Assembly (NCBI RefSeq): GCF_900103715.1
Contig: NZ_FNHL01000003.1
Span: 186,001 to 250,000, forward strand
Source of the DNA: Halogranum gelatinilyticum
GTDB lineage: Archaea; Halobacteriota; Halobacteria; Halobacteriales; Haloferacaceae
Direction: 5' to 3'
Length of the DNA stretch: 64,000 bases
Part shown: positions 39,580-47,608 of the stretch, piece by piece
How positions within the stretch are numbered: position 1 is the stretch's first letter
Layout of the letters: every line of letters begins with the position of its first letter
Program-made: the position numbers and the translations under genes
The notes under the pieces: generated by a model
Seen by the model: only the letters and a program-made list of their open reading frames with translations
Told to the model about the DNA's origin: nothing
The model's database searches: none

Positions 39580-39613
39580 ATCTGGATAGATATCTGGATA
39601 GCTATCCAGATAT
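39580..39613. repeat. perfect 24-bp palindrome with an extra direct half-site
   Basis: ATATCTGGATAG (39590-39601) is followed at once by its exact reverse complement (39602-39613). A further ATCTGGATAG lies at 39580-39589, so the half-site occurs twice direct and once inverted at 12 and 10 base steps. It stands between two convergent genes, so it may be a two-way terminator hairpin or an operator. Confidence 0.7.
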
Positions 39614-39682
39614 ACAAGGCGGCCAGCCCACTCAGATCGAGTGGCAGCCACGGTCAGAGTGGAGGAAGAAGAGTCGCCGGGG

Positions 39683-40354
39683 TCAGCGGTCGGCGACCGC
39701 TTCGAGTACGGAGAGGGTTCCGTCCATGTAGCCCTCGTCGAGAACGGTGTCGGCCGCGGCACGGGCCTTCTCGTCGGCGTTGGCGACGGCGTAGGACTCG
39801 CCGGCGACCCCGAACGTCGAGACGTCGTTCTCGCTGTCGCCGACGGCGACGAAGTCCGCTGTGTCGAGTCCGAGGATGTCGGCGACCTCGACGAGGCCGA
39901 CGCCCTTCTCGACGCCCGGCGACTTCACGTGGTAGGCGTAGCCGGTGTCGACGACCTCCATCTCGTACTCGTCGGCCACGGTTCGCAGGAGGTCCTCGTC
40001 CTGCGCCATGTCGACGGCGATTTCGGTCTCGCGCCAGCGGTTGACCGTGTCGGCCGCCCCCCAGCCGAGGCTGCCGCCGCGAGCGCGGAAGTCGTCGGCG
40101 ACGGCCTGGGCGCGCTCGCGGTCGCCGGTGAACGAGACCCGCTCGTCGGCGAGGACGACGCCGCCGTTCTCGGCGATGACGGTCTGCGGAATGCCCATGA
40201 AGTGACAGAGTGCAACCGGATACGGAAACGCCTTGCCGGTGGCGAGGACGACGGGTGCGTCCCACGCGGGCAGGACGTCGAAGACCCGCGGGTCGATGGT
40301 TCCTCGTGGGGTCGTCAGCGTCCCGTCGATGTCGAGCGCGAGCGGCGGTGTCAT
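39683..40354 (-). CDS. phosphoglycolate phosphatase (HAD-IIB family)
   Basis: 223 residues. LALDIDGTLTTPRG supplies the nucleophile Asp8 and Asp10, APVVLATGKAF the second HAD motif, KGVGLVEVADILGL the Lys and VAVGDSENDVSTFG the last Asp motif. The length and the IAENGGVVLADE segment fit the TA0175-like archaeal phosphoglycolate phosphatases with a C2B cap (about 75-150). It removes phosphate from 2-phosphoglycolate made in DNA repair or oxygenase side reactions; other sugar phosphates are possible. Monocistronic, leftward. Confidence 0.8.
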   Translation of the reverse strand: MTPPLALDIDGTLTTPRGTIDPRVFDVLPAWDAPVVLATGKAFPYPVALCHFMGIPQTVIAENGGVVLADERVSFTGDRERAQAVADDFRARGGSLGWGAADTVNRWRETEIAVDMAQDEDLLRTVADEYEMEVVDTGYAYHVKSPGVEKGVGLVEVADILGLDTADFVAVGDSENDVSTFGVAGESYAVANADEKARAAADTVLDEGYMDGTLSVLEAVADR

Positions 40355-40417
40355 ACTCGCCAGTGGTGGCCGCGGAGGTAAGAAGGTAGCCGACCCGGCC
40401 CCGACGGAGACTGTCTC

Positions 40418-40449
40418 GGTGCAACAATGGGTGCTACATCGGTGCTACA
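40418..40449 (+). promoter_or_regulatory. three direct repeats before dhaK (candidate operator)
   Basis: GGTGCAACA (40418), GGTGCTACA (40430) and GGTGCTACA (40441) at 12- and 11-base steps put the repeats on one helix face. They sit just ahead of a weak TATA-like ACGCTTTTTGCC (40450-40461), which is about 33 bases from the dhaK start. This is the layout of an activator or repressor site for the operon. Confidence 0.45.
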
Positions 40450-40488
40450 AACGCTTTTTGCCCGTCAAGTCGAGTGTTACCACGCACC

Positions 40489-41487
40489 ATGAAGAAACTC
40501 ATCAACGAACCGGCGGACGTCGTCGACGAGATGCTCGACGGGATGGTCGCGGCGTATCCCGACCGACTGCGCCGACTCGACGGCTACGAGGTACTGGTCC
40601 GGGCGGACGCCCCGGTCGACGGCAAGGTCGGCATCGTCTCCGGCGGCGGCAGCGGCCACGAGCCAACACACGCGGGCTACATCGGCGACGGGATGCTCGA
40701 CGGCGCGGCCGCGGGCGAGGTCTTCACCTCGCCGACGGCTGACCAACTGAACGAGATGGTCAAAGCCTGCGACGCGGGCGAGGGTGTCCTCTGCGTCGTC
40801 AAGAACTACGAGGGCGACGTGATGAACTTCGAGACGGCGGCCGAGATGGCCGAGATGGAGGACGTCGAGGTCGCACAGGTCGTCGTCGACGACGACGTCG
40901 CCGTCGAGGATTCCTTGTATACCTCGGGTCGCCGCGGCGTCTGTGGGACCATCCTCGTCCACAAGGCCGCGGGCGCGAAAGCCGCCGAGGGCGCAGACCT
41001 CACAGAGGTACAACGCGTCGCCGAGAAGGTCGTCGACAACGTCGGGACGATGGGCATGGCACTCACCTCCTGTGTCACCCCCGAGAAGGGTGAGCCGACC
41101 TTCGACCTCGGCGAGGACGAACTGGAACTCGGCATCGGTATCCACGGCGAGCCGGGGACCGAACGCGCCGACATGATGAGTGCCGACGAAATCACAGAGC
41201 ACCTCACAGAGAAGGTCCTCGCCGACCTCGACCTCGATTCGGGCCAGGAGGTCGTGACCATCGTCAACGGGATGGGTGGGACGCCGATGATGGAGCTGTT
41301 CGTCGTCAACAAGCGGCTCCAAGAACTCATGGACGACCACGACCTCGTCGTCCACGACGCCTGGGTCGGCGACTACATGACCTCGCTGGACATGATGGGC
41401 TGTTCCATCACGGTCTGCGCGGTCGACGACGAGCTGAAGGAACTGCTCGACGCACCGGCCGACACGCCCGCCCTGAAGGTCCAGTAG
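40489..41487 (+). CDS. dhaK: dihydroxyacetone kinase subunit DhaK
   Basis: 332 residues. It binds dihydroxyacetone covalently through His219 in GIGIHGEPGTE and presents it for phosphorylation by DhaL. SGGGSGHEPTHAGYIGDGML is the substrate loop and IVNGMGGTPMMELFVV a family signature. The ATG at 40489 gives MKKLINEPADVVDEM, the usual start; an in-frame start five codons earlier is less likely. First gene of dhaKLM; the dhaL ATG follows its stop directly. Together with the HPr gene this makes DHAP from dihydroxyacetone using PEP. Confidence 0.95.
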   Translation: MKKLINEPADVVDEMLDGMVAAYPDRLRRLDGYEVLVRADAPVDGKVGIVSGGGSGHEPTHAGYIGDGMLDGAAAGEVFTSPTADQLNEMVKACDAGEGVLCVVKNYEGDVMNFETAAEMAEMEDVEVAQVVVDDDVAVEDSLYTSGRRGVCGTILVHKAAGAKAAEGADLTEVQRVAEKVVDNVGTMGMALTSCVTPEKGEPTFDLGEDELELGIGIHGEPGTERADMMSADEITEHLTEKVLADLDLDSGQEVVTIVNGMGGTPMMELFVVNKRLQELMDDHDLVVHDAWVGDYMTSLDMMGCSITVCAVDDELKELLDAPADTPALKVQ

Positions 41488-42186
41488 ATGGTCGACGACG
41501 ACATCCAACGCGAGGCCGTCCACGCCGCCATCGAGGCCGTCGCCGACCGGCTGGTCGCCGAAAAGGCGTATCTGACAGACCTCGACTCGGCCATCGGCGA
41601 CGCCGACCACGGGGCGAACATGAGTCGCGGCTTCACGAAAGTCGCCGACAAGGTAGAGGAACTCGACGGCGACGTCGGCGAGATTGTCAAGACCGTCGGT
41701 GTGACGCTCGTCTCGGAAGTCGGCGGCGCGTCGGGACCGCTCTACGGCGGCTCCATCATGCACGCCAGCCAGGAACTCGGCGACGGACTCACGAGCGAAA
41801 CGAGCGTCGCCTTCGCCGAGGCCTATCTCGACAAGGTACAGGACCGTGGCAACGCCGAGGTCGGGGCGAAGACGATGGTCGACGCGCTCACCCCGGCCGT
41901 CCACAGCTACAAGAAGGCCATCGAGGTCGACGACCTCCCGCCGCTGACCGCCCTCGCGAAGGCCGTCGACGCCGCCGAGCGCGGCGTCCAGTTCACCGTT
42001 CCGCTGCGTGCGCGGAAGGGTCGGGCCTCCTACCTCGACTGGCGGTCGGTCGGCCACCAGGACCCCGGCGCGACGAGCACGCTGTTCATTCTCGAAGAGT
42101 TGCTGGCCGTCGCCGAGGAGTATCTGGAGGGCGACGTCGACGTGGACGCGAGAGCCGCGGACGCGGTCGAACGAGGCGACGACTGA
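41488..42186 (+). CDS. dhaL: dihydroxyacetone kinase subunit DhaL (ADP-binding)
   Basis: 232 residues, all-helical. TDLDSAIGDADHGANMSRG holds the three Asp (33, 38, 40) that bind the Mg-ADP held as a permanent cofactor; GGASGPLYGGSIMHAS and RKGRASYLDWRSVGHQDPGA close the nucleotide site. The bound ADP is rephosphorylated by DhaM and passes phosphate to dihydroxyacetone on DhaK. It starts directly after dhaK and overlaps dhaM by one base, so translation is coupled. Confidence 0.95.
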   Translation: MVDDDIQREAVHAAIEAVADRLVAEKAYLTDLDSAIGDADHGANMSRGFTKVADKVEELDGDVGEIVKTVGVTLVSEVGGASGPLYGGSIMHASQELGDGLTSETSVAFAEAYLDKVQDRGNAEVGAKTMVDALTPAVHSYKKAIEVDDLPPLTALAKAVDAAERGVQFTVPLRARKGRASYLDWRSVGHQDPGATSTLFILEELLAVAEEYLEGDVDVDARAADAVERGDD

Positions 42187-42578
42187 TGGTCGGACTCGTT
42201 GTCGTCTCCCACAGCGCGAAGGCCGCGGAGGGAATCTGTGAGGTGGCCGCCCAGATGGGGAGTGCGAAGGCCGAACTCGTCGCCGCGGGCGGCGAGGAGG
42301 ACGGCGAAATCGGGACGAGCGCGCCGAAGATCAGCGAAGCCATCGAAGCCGCCGCGGACGACGACGGCGTGGTCGTCCTCGTCGACCTCGGCAGCGCGGT
42401 GATGAACGCCGAGTTGGCAATCGAGATGCTCGACGCGGACTACGAGGTCCGCATCGCCGACGCGCCGATTCTGGAGGGGACGCTGAACGCCGCCGTCACG
42501 GCCGCCGGGTCGAGGGCGACACTGGAGTCGGTGCTCGAATCGGCGGAAGACGCCCGCGAGTACCGGAAGTTGGGCTGA
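42186..42578 (+). CDS. dhaM: PTS-dependent phosphotransferase subunit DhaM (EIIA-Man domain)
   Basis: 130 residues, one EIIA(Man) domain only. VGLVVVSHSAKAAEGI carries His9, which takes phosphate from HPr and hands it to ADP on DhaL. DDGVVVLVDLGSAVMNAELAIE and LEGTLNAAVTAAG are family signatures. Unlike the Escherichia coli protein it lacks fused HPr and enzyme-I-like domains, so it depends on separate HPr. That HPr gene stops one base away on the other strand. No enzyme I gene is in this window. Confidence 0.92.
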   Translation: MVGLVVVSHSAKAAEGICEVAAQMGSAKAELVAAGGEEDGEIGTSAPKISEAIEAAADDDGVVVLVDLGSAVMNAELAIEMLDADYEVRIADAPILEGTLNAAVTAAGSRATLESVLESAEDAREYRKLG

Positions 42579-42848
42579 CTACTCCTTTTCGGGCGTCGTG
42601 AGAATCTCCTCGAGTGCGTCGAGCGCGGCTTCGGCGTCCGGTCCTTCGGCGACGAGCGTGACGTCGGTGCCCGAGGGGACGTTGAGACCGGTCACGGCGA
42701 GCATACTGTTTGCGGCGACGGGGCCGCGGTCGCCGCCGACGACTTGGATGGTGACGGTCGCGTCGTACTCGCCTGCGGCTTCGACGAACTGTGCGGCAGG
42801 GCGGGCGTGAAGCCCTGCTTCGGGGACGACGGTGACGGTGCGTTCCAT
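42579..42848 (-). CDS. ptsH: HPr phosphocarrier protein (dha-linked)
   Basis: 89 residues. PEAGLHARPAAQFVEAAG contains His14, the phosphate carrier; Ser48 sits in VAANSMLAVTGLNVP. It lies tail to tail with dhaM with no gap, so it is the natural phosphate donor for DhaM His9. It resembles the HPr at 2208-2489 in layout and tail (DALEEILTTPE against DALEAVLTTPE), so the two are paralogues. Confidence 0.93.
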   Translation of the reverse strand: MERTVTVVPEAGLHARPAAQFVEAAGEYDATVTIQVVGGDRGPVAANSMLAVTGLNVPSGTDVTLVAEGPDAEAALDALEEILTTPEKE

Positions 42849-42931
42849 GCGGAGAGATGGGCGGAGAGTGACTTGATTCGTCCGCTTGCGGCGACCGCCT
42901 GCGGCCGTGTCTCGTCAGAGTCGGCGTCTGC

Positions 42932-44110
42932 TCACTCGCGGCCGCCGTTCAGTTCGAACAGCCGTTCGAAGACGGCCGTGGGGAACCGCGGTTCGAGCCG
43001 GCTCGGCGGCCGCCCCTTGCCGTCGACGCGTTCGGACGTGACTCGGCGCGTGATGCCGCTCTCGGCGAGTTCGTAGAGGACGCGCTTGACCGTCGCCGCC
43101 GAGAGGTCGACGGCGCGGGAGATATGCTGGCTGGCCGACTGCACGGAGCCGCGCTCTTCGGCGTCGAGTTCGAGGAGTTCTCGGAGAACGCGCTGGCGGT
43201 TAACGGGCAGCGCGAGGACGCGGCCCAACGAGACGCAGGGTCGTGGGACGGTGTCGAGACCGCTGTCGACGTCGGCCGTCGAGAGCGTTCCGCGACCGTC
43301 GGCCATCGCCTCGTCGGCCGCGCCGAAGAGTGCGGCGAGCGCGTCGTGGGCGTCGCCGTCGGCCCACTCCGCGATCCGGCGGGCCGCTCGGTGGTCGAGT
43401 GCCTGCTGAGCGAGCCCGATGGAGGCCCGCGTCATCAACACGTCGACGAGCATCTGTCGCTGGTACGGTTCGACCTGGATCGACTCGGCGGTGTACTGGG
43501 TCAAGACGGTCTCCGAAGGTGACGCGCGGCCGATGGCAAGCCAGCTGACGTTGCTCGGAAGCCCCGCAAAGAGGTCGACGAACTCGTCCTCCTCGATGTT
43601 GCCGGGTTCGCCGAGATGGTCGACGGCGACGACGACGCCAGTGTGGGAACCGCCCAGAACCGTGTGGAGCCGGGAGCGGAGCGTCTCCGTGCCGATACCG
43701 TGTTCCGGCACCGATTCGTCGACGAGCGCGTCCAACACGGCGTGGTAGAAGGCGAACTCGCTCGTCGTCTGTCTGGCGTCGACGTAGACGAACGCGGGCG
43801 ACATCGGCGACTGCGCACGAGTCGTCGTGTAGATGACCGCCTGCGGTTCGGTCGGCAGCGTGTCGAGATGGCTGAACAGGGCGGTCACGACGGCCGACTT
43901 CCCCGCGCCCTTCGGGCCATAGACGTACGCGTTCGGCGGGAGCTTCCCGTCGAACACGGGGTCGAGATGATCGAGCAGCCGTTCGAGGAGCGGGCCACAG
44001 TCGACCGGCTCTTCGATGTGCGCGACCGGCGAGAGCGACTCGTAGTCGAGAATCAGCCGTGGCTCGCCGTCACGGCGCTGTCGACGTTTGATTCTCGCAT
44101 CTATGTCCAT
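42932..44110 (-). CDS. Orc1/Cdc6-like AAA+ ATPase
   Basis: 392 residues. GPKGAGKSAVVTALFSHLD at 65-83 is Walker A; the Walker B place reads VVVAVDHLGEP (Asp164-His165 instead of DE), so hydrolysis may be weak. The last 85 residues form a winged helix (SVQSASQHISRAVDLSAATVKRVLYELAESGI), as in replication-initiator-like proteins. No haloarchaeal origin-repeat (ORB-like) sequence was seen nearby, so it is more likely a regulatory or non-origin member. Monocistronic. It may control the neighbouring glycerol genes, but nothing in the sequence shows it. Confidence 0.65.
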   Translation of the reverse strand: MDIDARIKRRQRRDGEPRLILDYESLSPVAHIEEPVDCGPLLERLLDHLDPVFDGKLPPNAYVYGPKGAGKSAVVTALFSHLDTLPTEPQAVIYTTTRAQSPMSPAFVYVDARQTTSEFAFYHAVLDALVDESVPEHGIGTETLRSRLHTVLGGSHTGVVVAVDHLGEPGNIEEDEFVDLFAGLPSNVSWLAIGRASPSETVLTQYTAESIQVEPYQRQMLVDVLMTRASIGLAQQALDHRAARRIAEWADGDAHDALAALFGAADEAMADGRGTLSTADVDSGLDTVPRPCVSLGRVLALPVNRQRVLRELLELDAEERGSVQSASQHISRAVDLSAATVKRVLYELAESGITRRVTSERVDGKGRPPSRLEPRFPTAVFERLFELNGGRE

Positions 44111-44330
44111 GACTCCGGTGTCCTGGTTGCTATGTGTCGGTTTGCCATCCGATTCGGTGGGATAAATCGTCTACGGTTACGGTGAGTTCGCCCGACGGTA
44201 GCCGTCGGAAGACCGAGAAGACGCCGGACGTGTCGTGTCGAATCCATCTGATAGGTCGCATCTGTGTGGTGAGTCGGTAGTCGGTCCAAGCAGCACCGTT
44301 CGGGAAAACGGAGATGAACGGCGCGTGGCC

Positions 44331-45410
44331 TCAGAGGTAGCCCGCGTTGGGGAAGACCCCAACGAGCGCGAGGATGGCGACGATGAGCATCGACAGCGCG
44401 ATGGCCATCGCCGGCGGGTCGACGTGGGTCCCCGAGTGGGCGTACATGATCCGCTGGGTCACTTCACCGAAGAGACCGCTGACCATGCCGAAGACGCCGG
44501 CGAGGAGCAGCGCGACGACGCTCCCCGCGATGGGGTCGACGACGACCGCGCCGACCGACCCCAGAAGGGTGATGTGGTGGGTCACCGGAATCTTCTCGAC
44601 ACCCAACTGCAGGAACAGCAGGCTCATCGCCGAGATGGCGTAGCCGAGGAAGATGCTGCCCGTCTGGATCCAGATGTAGCCGCCGAGGATACCCCCGACG
44701 AGACCGATGGTCGCGACGCCCGCCCACTTGTACTGGTGGGGGAGCCACGGCTCGGTGGCGAGACGGTCGGGGTAGAGTCCGTCCGTCGTCCCACCGTCGG
44801 CAGACGCGGCGGTCTCACCGCGCTCGAACGGCGACATGTCGAGCAGGCTCTTACCTGCTGCCTTGCCGACGAGCGGGTAACCGAAGACGACCCGCGCGAT
44901 GACGGCCGTCGCAACGACGGACACTGCGATGGTGTCGGTCGGGGTTCCGACGCCCGCGAGGACGCGGTTGATGAGCATCCCGAGCACGCCGAAGACCGCG
45001 CCGACGGCGAGGATGTCCGGCTTCGTGCCGAAGGCGTAGGTGATGTCCTTGCCGAAGTGGTAGGTCACACCCTCACCGGCCATCTCGGGATACTTCTTCC
45101 CCGCGTACGCCGAGGCGGCGACGCCGCCCGCGAACGCGATGTGCGGCCCGGTGATGGCACCGAAGCCGATGACGCCGGTGATGCCCGCGGCGAGTTCGGC
45201 GGCGTCGATGCCGGGGAGGTTACCGATCTGACGCTGGAGGATGGCGACGCCCTCACCGAGGAAGACGACGAACCCCGTGAAGATGAACGCCGGCAGCGCG
45301 CCGATGGCCGCACCGAACGCACCGCCAGCGAGTGCCGTGATGAAGAGGAGGACGAACGCCTCGACCTCCATCCCGATGATCGGAACCTGTAGCAGCTGGG
45401 TGGGTATCAT
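44331..45410 (-). CDS. polytopic membrane protein, candidate glycerol facilitator
   Basis: 359 residues with about 9 membrane helices and Gly-rich segments (LAGGAFGAAIGALPAFIFTG, GITGVIGFGAITGPHIAFAG). It has no NPA boxes, so it is not an aquaporin-type GlpF. It starts three bases after the glpK stop on the same strand and is therefore cotranscribed with glycerol kinase. In Haloferax a protein at this place has been proposed as glycerol facilitator; I rely on memory for that. Alternative: an unrelated transporter of glycerol-derived metabolites. Confidence 0.65.
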   Translation of the reverse strand: MIPTQLLQVPIIGMEVEAFVLLFITALAGGAFGAAIGALPAFIFTGFVVFLGEGVAILQRQIGNLPGIDAAELAAGITGVIGFGAITGPHIAFAGGVAASAYAGKKYPEMAGEGVTYHFGKDITYAFGTKPDILAVGAVFGVLGMLINRVLAGVGTPTDTIAVSVVATAVIARVVFGYPLVGKAAGKSLLDMSPFERGETAASADGGTTDGLYPDRLATEPWLPHQYKWAGVATIGLVGGILGGYIWIQTGSIFLGYAISAMSLLFLQLGVEKIPVTHHITLLGSVGAVVVDPIAGSVVALLLAGVFGMVSGLFGEVTQRIMYAHSGTHVDPPAMAIALSMLIVAILALVGVFPNAGYL

Positions 45411-45413
45411 CGG

Positions 45414-46946
45414 CTACTCCTCCTGGGCCCAGTCGAGGGAGCGGTCGACCGCGTCGTGCCAGCGGTCGTAGAGCTTGTCGACGTCGTCGGCACTCTTCTC
45501 GGGCGTGAACTCGCGGTCGATCTGCCAGTTGTCGCGGAGTTCGTCGACCGTGTCCCAGTAGCCGACAGCGAGACCGGCCGCGTAGGCACTGCCGAGCGCG
45601 GTCGTCTCGTCGACCTCCGGCCGGGCGATGTCCGTCTGGATGATGTCCGACTGGAGCTGACAGAGGAAGTTGTTCTTGACCGCGCCGCCGTCGACGCGGA
45701 GCGACGTCAGCTCGACGCCCGAGTCGGCCTCCATGGCCTCGGCGACGTCGCGCGTCTGGTAGGCGATGGCTTCGAGCGTCGCCCGGACGATGTGCTCCTT
45801 CCGCGTGCCGCGGGTCATCCCGACGATGGTCCCGCGGGCGCGGCCGTCCCAGTGCGGGGCACCGAGACCGGTGAACGCCGGCACCATGTAGACGCCGTCG
45901 GTCGAGTCGACCGACCGCGCGAGTTCGGCCGTCTGGGCGGCGTTGTTGATGAGGTCGACGTCTTCGAGCCACTCGATTGCGGCACCGGTGATGAAGATGG
46001 AGCCCTCCAGTGCGTACTGGACGGGTTCGCCGGACATCTGGAAGCCGATGGTCGTCAAGAGACCGTGGTCGGAGGCGACGGCCTCGTTGCCGGTGTTCAT
46101 CAGGTAGAACGACCCGGTCCCGTAGGTGTTCTTCGCGTCACCCTTGTCGAAGCAGGTCTGGCCGAACAGGGCGGCCTGCTGGTCACCGAGCGCGCCCGCG
46201 ACGGGGATTTCCTCGCCGAGGAAGCCGTCGGGGTCGGTGTGGCCGTAGTGGTTCTCGTCGGACGAGGGACGGACCTCCGGCACCATCTCCTTCGGTACGC
46301 CGAACTCGTCGAGAAGTTCGTCGTCCCACTCGAGGTCGCGGATGTTGTAGAGCATCGTCCGCGACGCGTTGGTGACGTCCGTGATGTGGTTGCCCGTCAG
46401 GTTGTAGATGAGCCACGCGTCGATGGTCCCCATCAGGAGTTCGCCCTCCTCGGCACGCTTTCGGAGGTTACCCTCGCGGGAACTCTGGAGCTTGAGCGGC
46501 TCGGCGTTGTCGAGAATCCACTCGGTCTTCGTCGCCGAGAAGTACGCGTCGGCTTCGAGTCCCGTCTTCTCGCGGATGTCCTCGACTTTGCCTTCGTCCT
46601 GCAGTTCTTCGACGCGGTCGGTCGTCCGGCGGTCCTGCCAGACGAGCGCGTTGTGGACCGGGCGGCCCGACTCCTTGTCCCAGACGATGGTCGTCTCACG
46701 CTGGTTCGTGATGCCGAGTGCTTCGAGCTGACTCGCGTCGAGTCCGGCGTTCTCGAGCCCCTCGACGACGACCTCCTTGGTGTTCTCCCAGATCTCCGTC
46801 GGGTCGTGCTCGACCCAGCCCGGATTCGGGTAGATCTGTTCGTGCTTCTTGTATGCGTTTGCGACGACCTGACCGCTGTGGTCGAAGACCATGAAGCGTG
46901 TCCCGGTCGTTCCCTGATCGATCGAACCGACGTATGTGTCTACCAT
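45414..46946 (-). CDS. glpK: glycerol kinase
   Basis: 510 residues, FGGY family. SIDQGTTGTRFMVFDHSGQV is the N-terminal phosphate loop, NPGWVEHDPTEIWENT the glycerol-binding family motif and TGLGAPHWDGRARGTIVGM the C-terminal signature. It makes sn-glycerol 3-phosphate with ATP, the entry step of glycerol catabolism in haloarchaea. It is divergent from glpABC, which oxidises the product, and heads an operon with the membrane protein. A GYWDT-type tail (VGYWDTVDELRDNWQIDR) is normal for the family. Confidence 0.97.
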   Translation of the reverse strand: MVDTYVGSIDQGTTGTRFMVFDHSGQVVANAYKKHEQIYPNPGWVEHDPTEIWENTKEVVVEGLENAGLDASQLEALGITNQRETTIVWDKESGRPVHNALVWQDRRTTDRVEELQDEGKVEDIREKTGLEADAYFSATKTEWILDNAEPLKLQSSREGNLRKRAEEGELLMGTIDAWLIYNLTGNHITDVTNASRTMLYNIRDLEWDDELLDEFGVPKEMVPEVRPSSDENHYGHTDPDGFLGEEIPVAGALGDQQAALFGQTCFDKGDAKNTYGTGSFYLMNTGNEAVASDHGLLTTIGFQMSGEPVQYALEGSIFITGAAIEWLEDVDLINNAAQTAELARSVDSTDGVYMVPAFTGLGAPHWDGRARGTIVGMTRGTRKEHIVRATLEAIAYQTRDVAEAMEADSGVELTSLRVDGGAVKNNFLCQLQSDIIQTDIARPEVDETTALGSAYAAGLAVGYWDTVDELRDNWQIDREFTPEKSADDVDKLYDRWHDAVDRSLDWAQEE

Positions 46947-47608
46947 CTGTGTGTTCTCCGTTGGCGAGGGATGTTTATCCGAGGCCCCGCTCTATGGATA
47001 AACAATATATTGAATCATTATAAAGATTACTCCCGGTGCCGAGACGGGGGATAAAGAATCGCCGACGCGAGGGCAGACCCGCGACTGTCGGGAGATCGTC
47101 GGCCGGACAGTGAGTGACCGCAGACGGGACGAGAAGCGTCGAAACCGCGGAATCCGGGCCGTTTCGCGCCGTCGGCTGGTCTCGACGGTCCGCTGGGCTT
47201 CGTGTCTCGAAGCGGCAGCCGCCTATCGGAGTCCGCCGTCGCTGTCGTGGCTCTCGCCGTCGCGCTCCCCCTGTCGGCCGGAGCACCGAATCGAAAAAGC
47301 GGCAAGAACGACTCGGAACACGGCTCGCTGGCGGCTGTAGTTACGGCTACTCTCCTATATGCGAGTAAGTAAGTAGCGTCGTCACGTCTCCGTGCCAGCA
47401 TCCGGCCGTATCGCGTGTATAAGGGCATTCTGACCGACTCTTGCACGCGTTGAACCTCCCATCGGCCATTCGTCTGTGTCTCAATACCATGCGTGAAATC
47501 ATCAGCCATGGTTCCGTGACACACTCATGATTACCAATTAAATTTACTGGCAAAGTGGGGTTCAGCGGTAAAATGAAGTGTGTGCGCTCCTATTCGCCGA
47601 CATAGCCG
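46947..47608. other. 662-base divergent control region between glpK and glpA
   Basis: No coding frame is convincing. Near glpK it holds an A+T-rich stretch (46996-47032: ATAAACAATATATTGAATC, ATTATAAAGATTAC) with TATA-like boxes about 60 bases before the glpK ATG. Near glpA, CAATTAAATTTACTGG (47535-47550) is a TATA candidate about 65 bases before its ATG. Both mRNAs would thus have short leaders, unlike most genes here. The middle 400 bases are ordinary G+C-rich DNA and may hold regulator sites or a small RNA. Confidence 0.45.

Noticed and set aside
39500-39613. CRISPR array
   Set aside because: The repeats are tandem without spacers and the second element is a palindrome; no cas genes are near.
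39501-39731. A 76-codon gene made of SNDTT repeats
   Set aside because: It runs through the palindrome and into the end of the phosphatase gene, and nothing beyond the repeat looks conserved; kept only as a repeat.
42932-44330. A replication origin beside the Cdc6-like gene
   Set aside because: No ORB-like inverted repeats or long A+T-rich unwinding element were seen in the flanks.
44331-45410. Aquaporin-type GlpF
   Set aside because: No NPA motifs and more membrane segments than MIP channels.
47110-47524. Small genes in the glpK-glpA gap
   Set aside because: All frames there are Arg-rich or overlap each other on both strands without start context or recognisable motifs.
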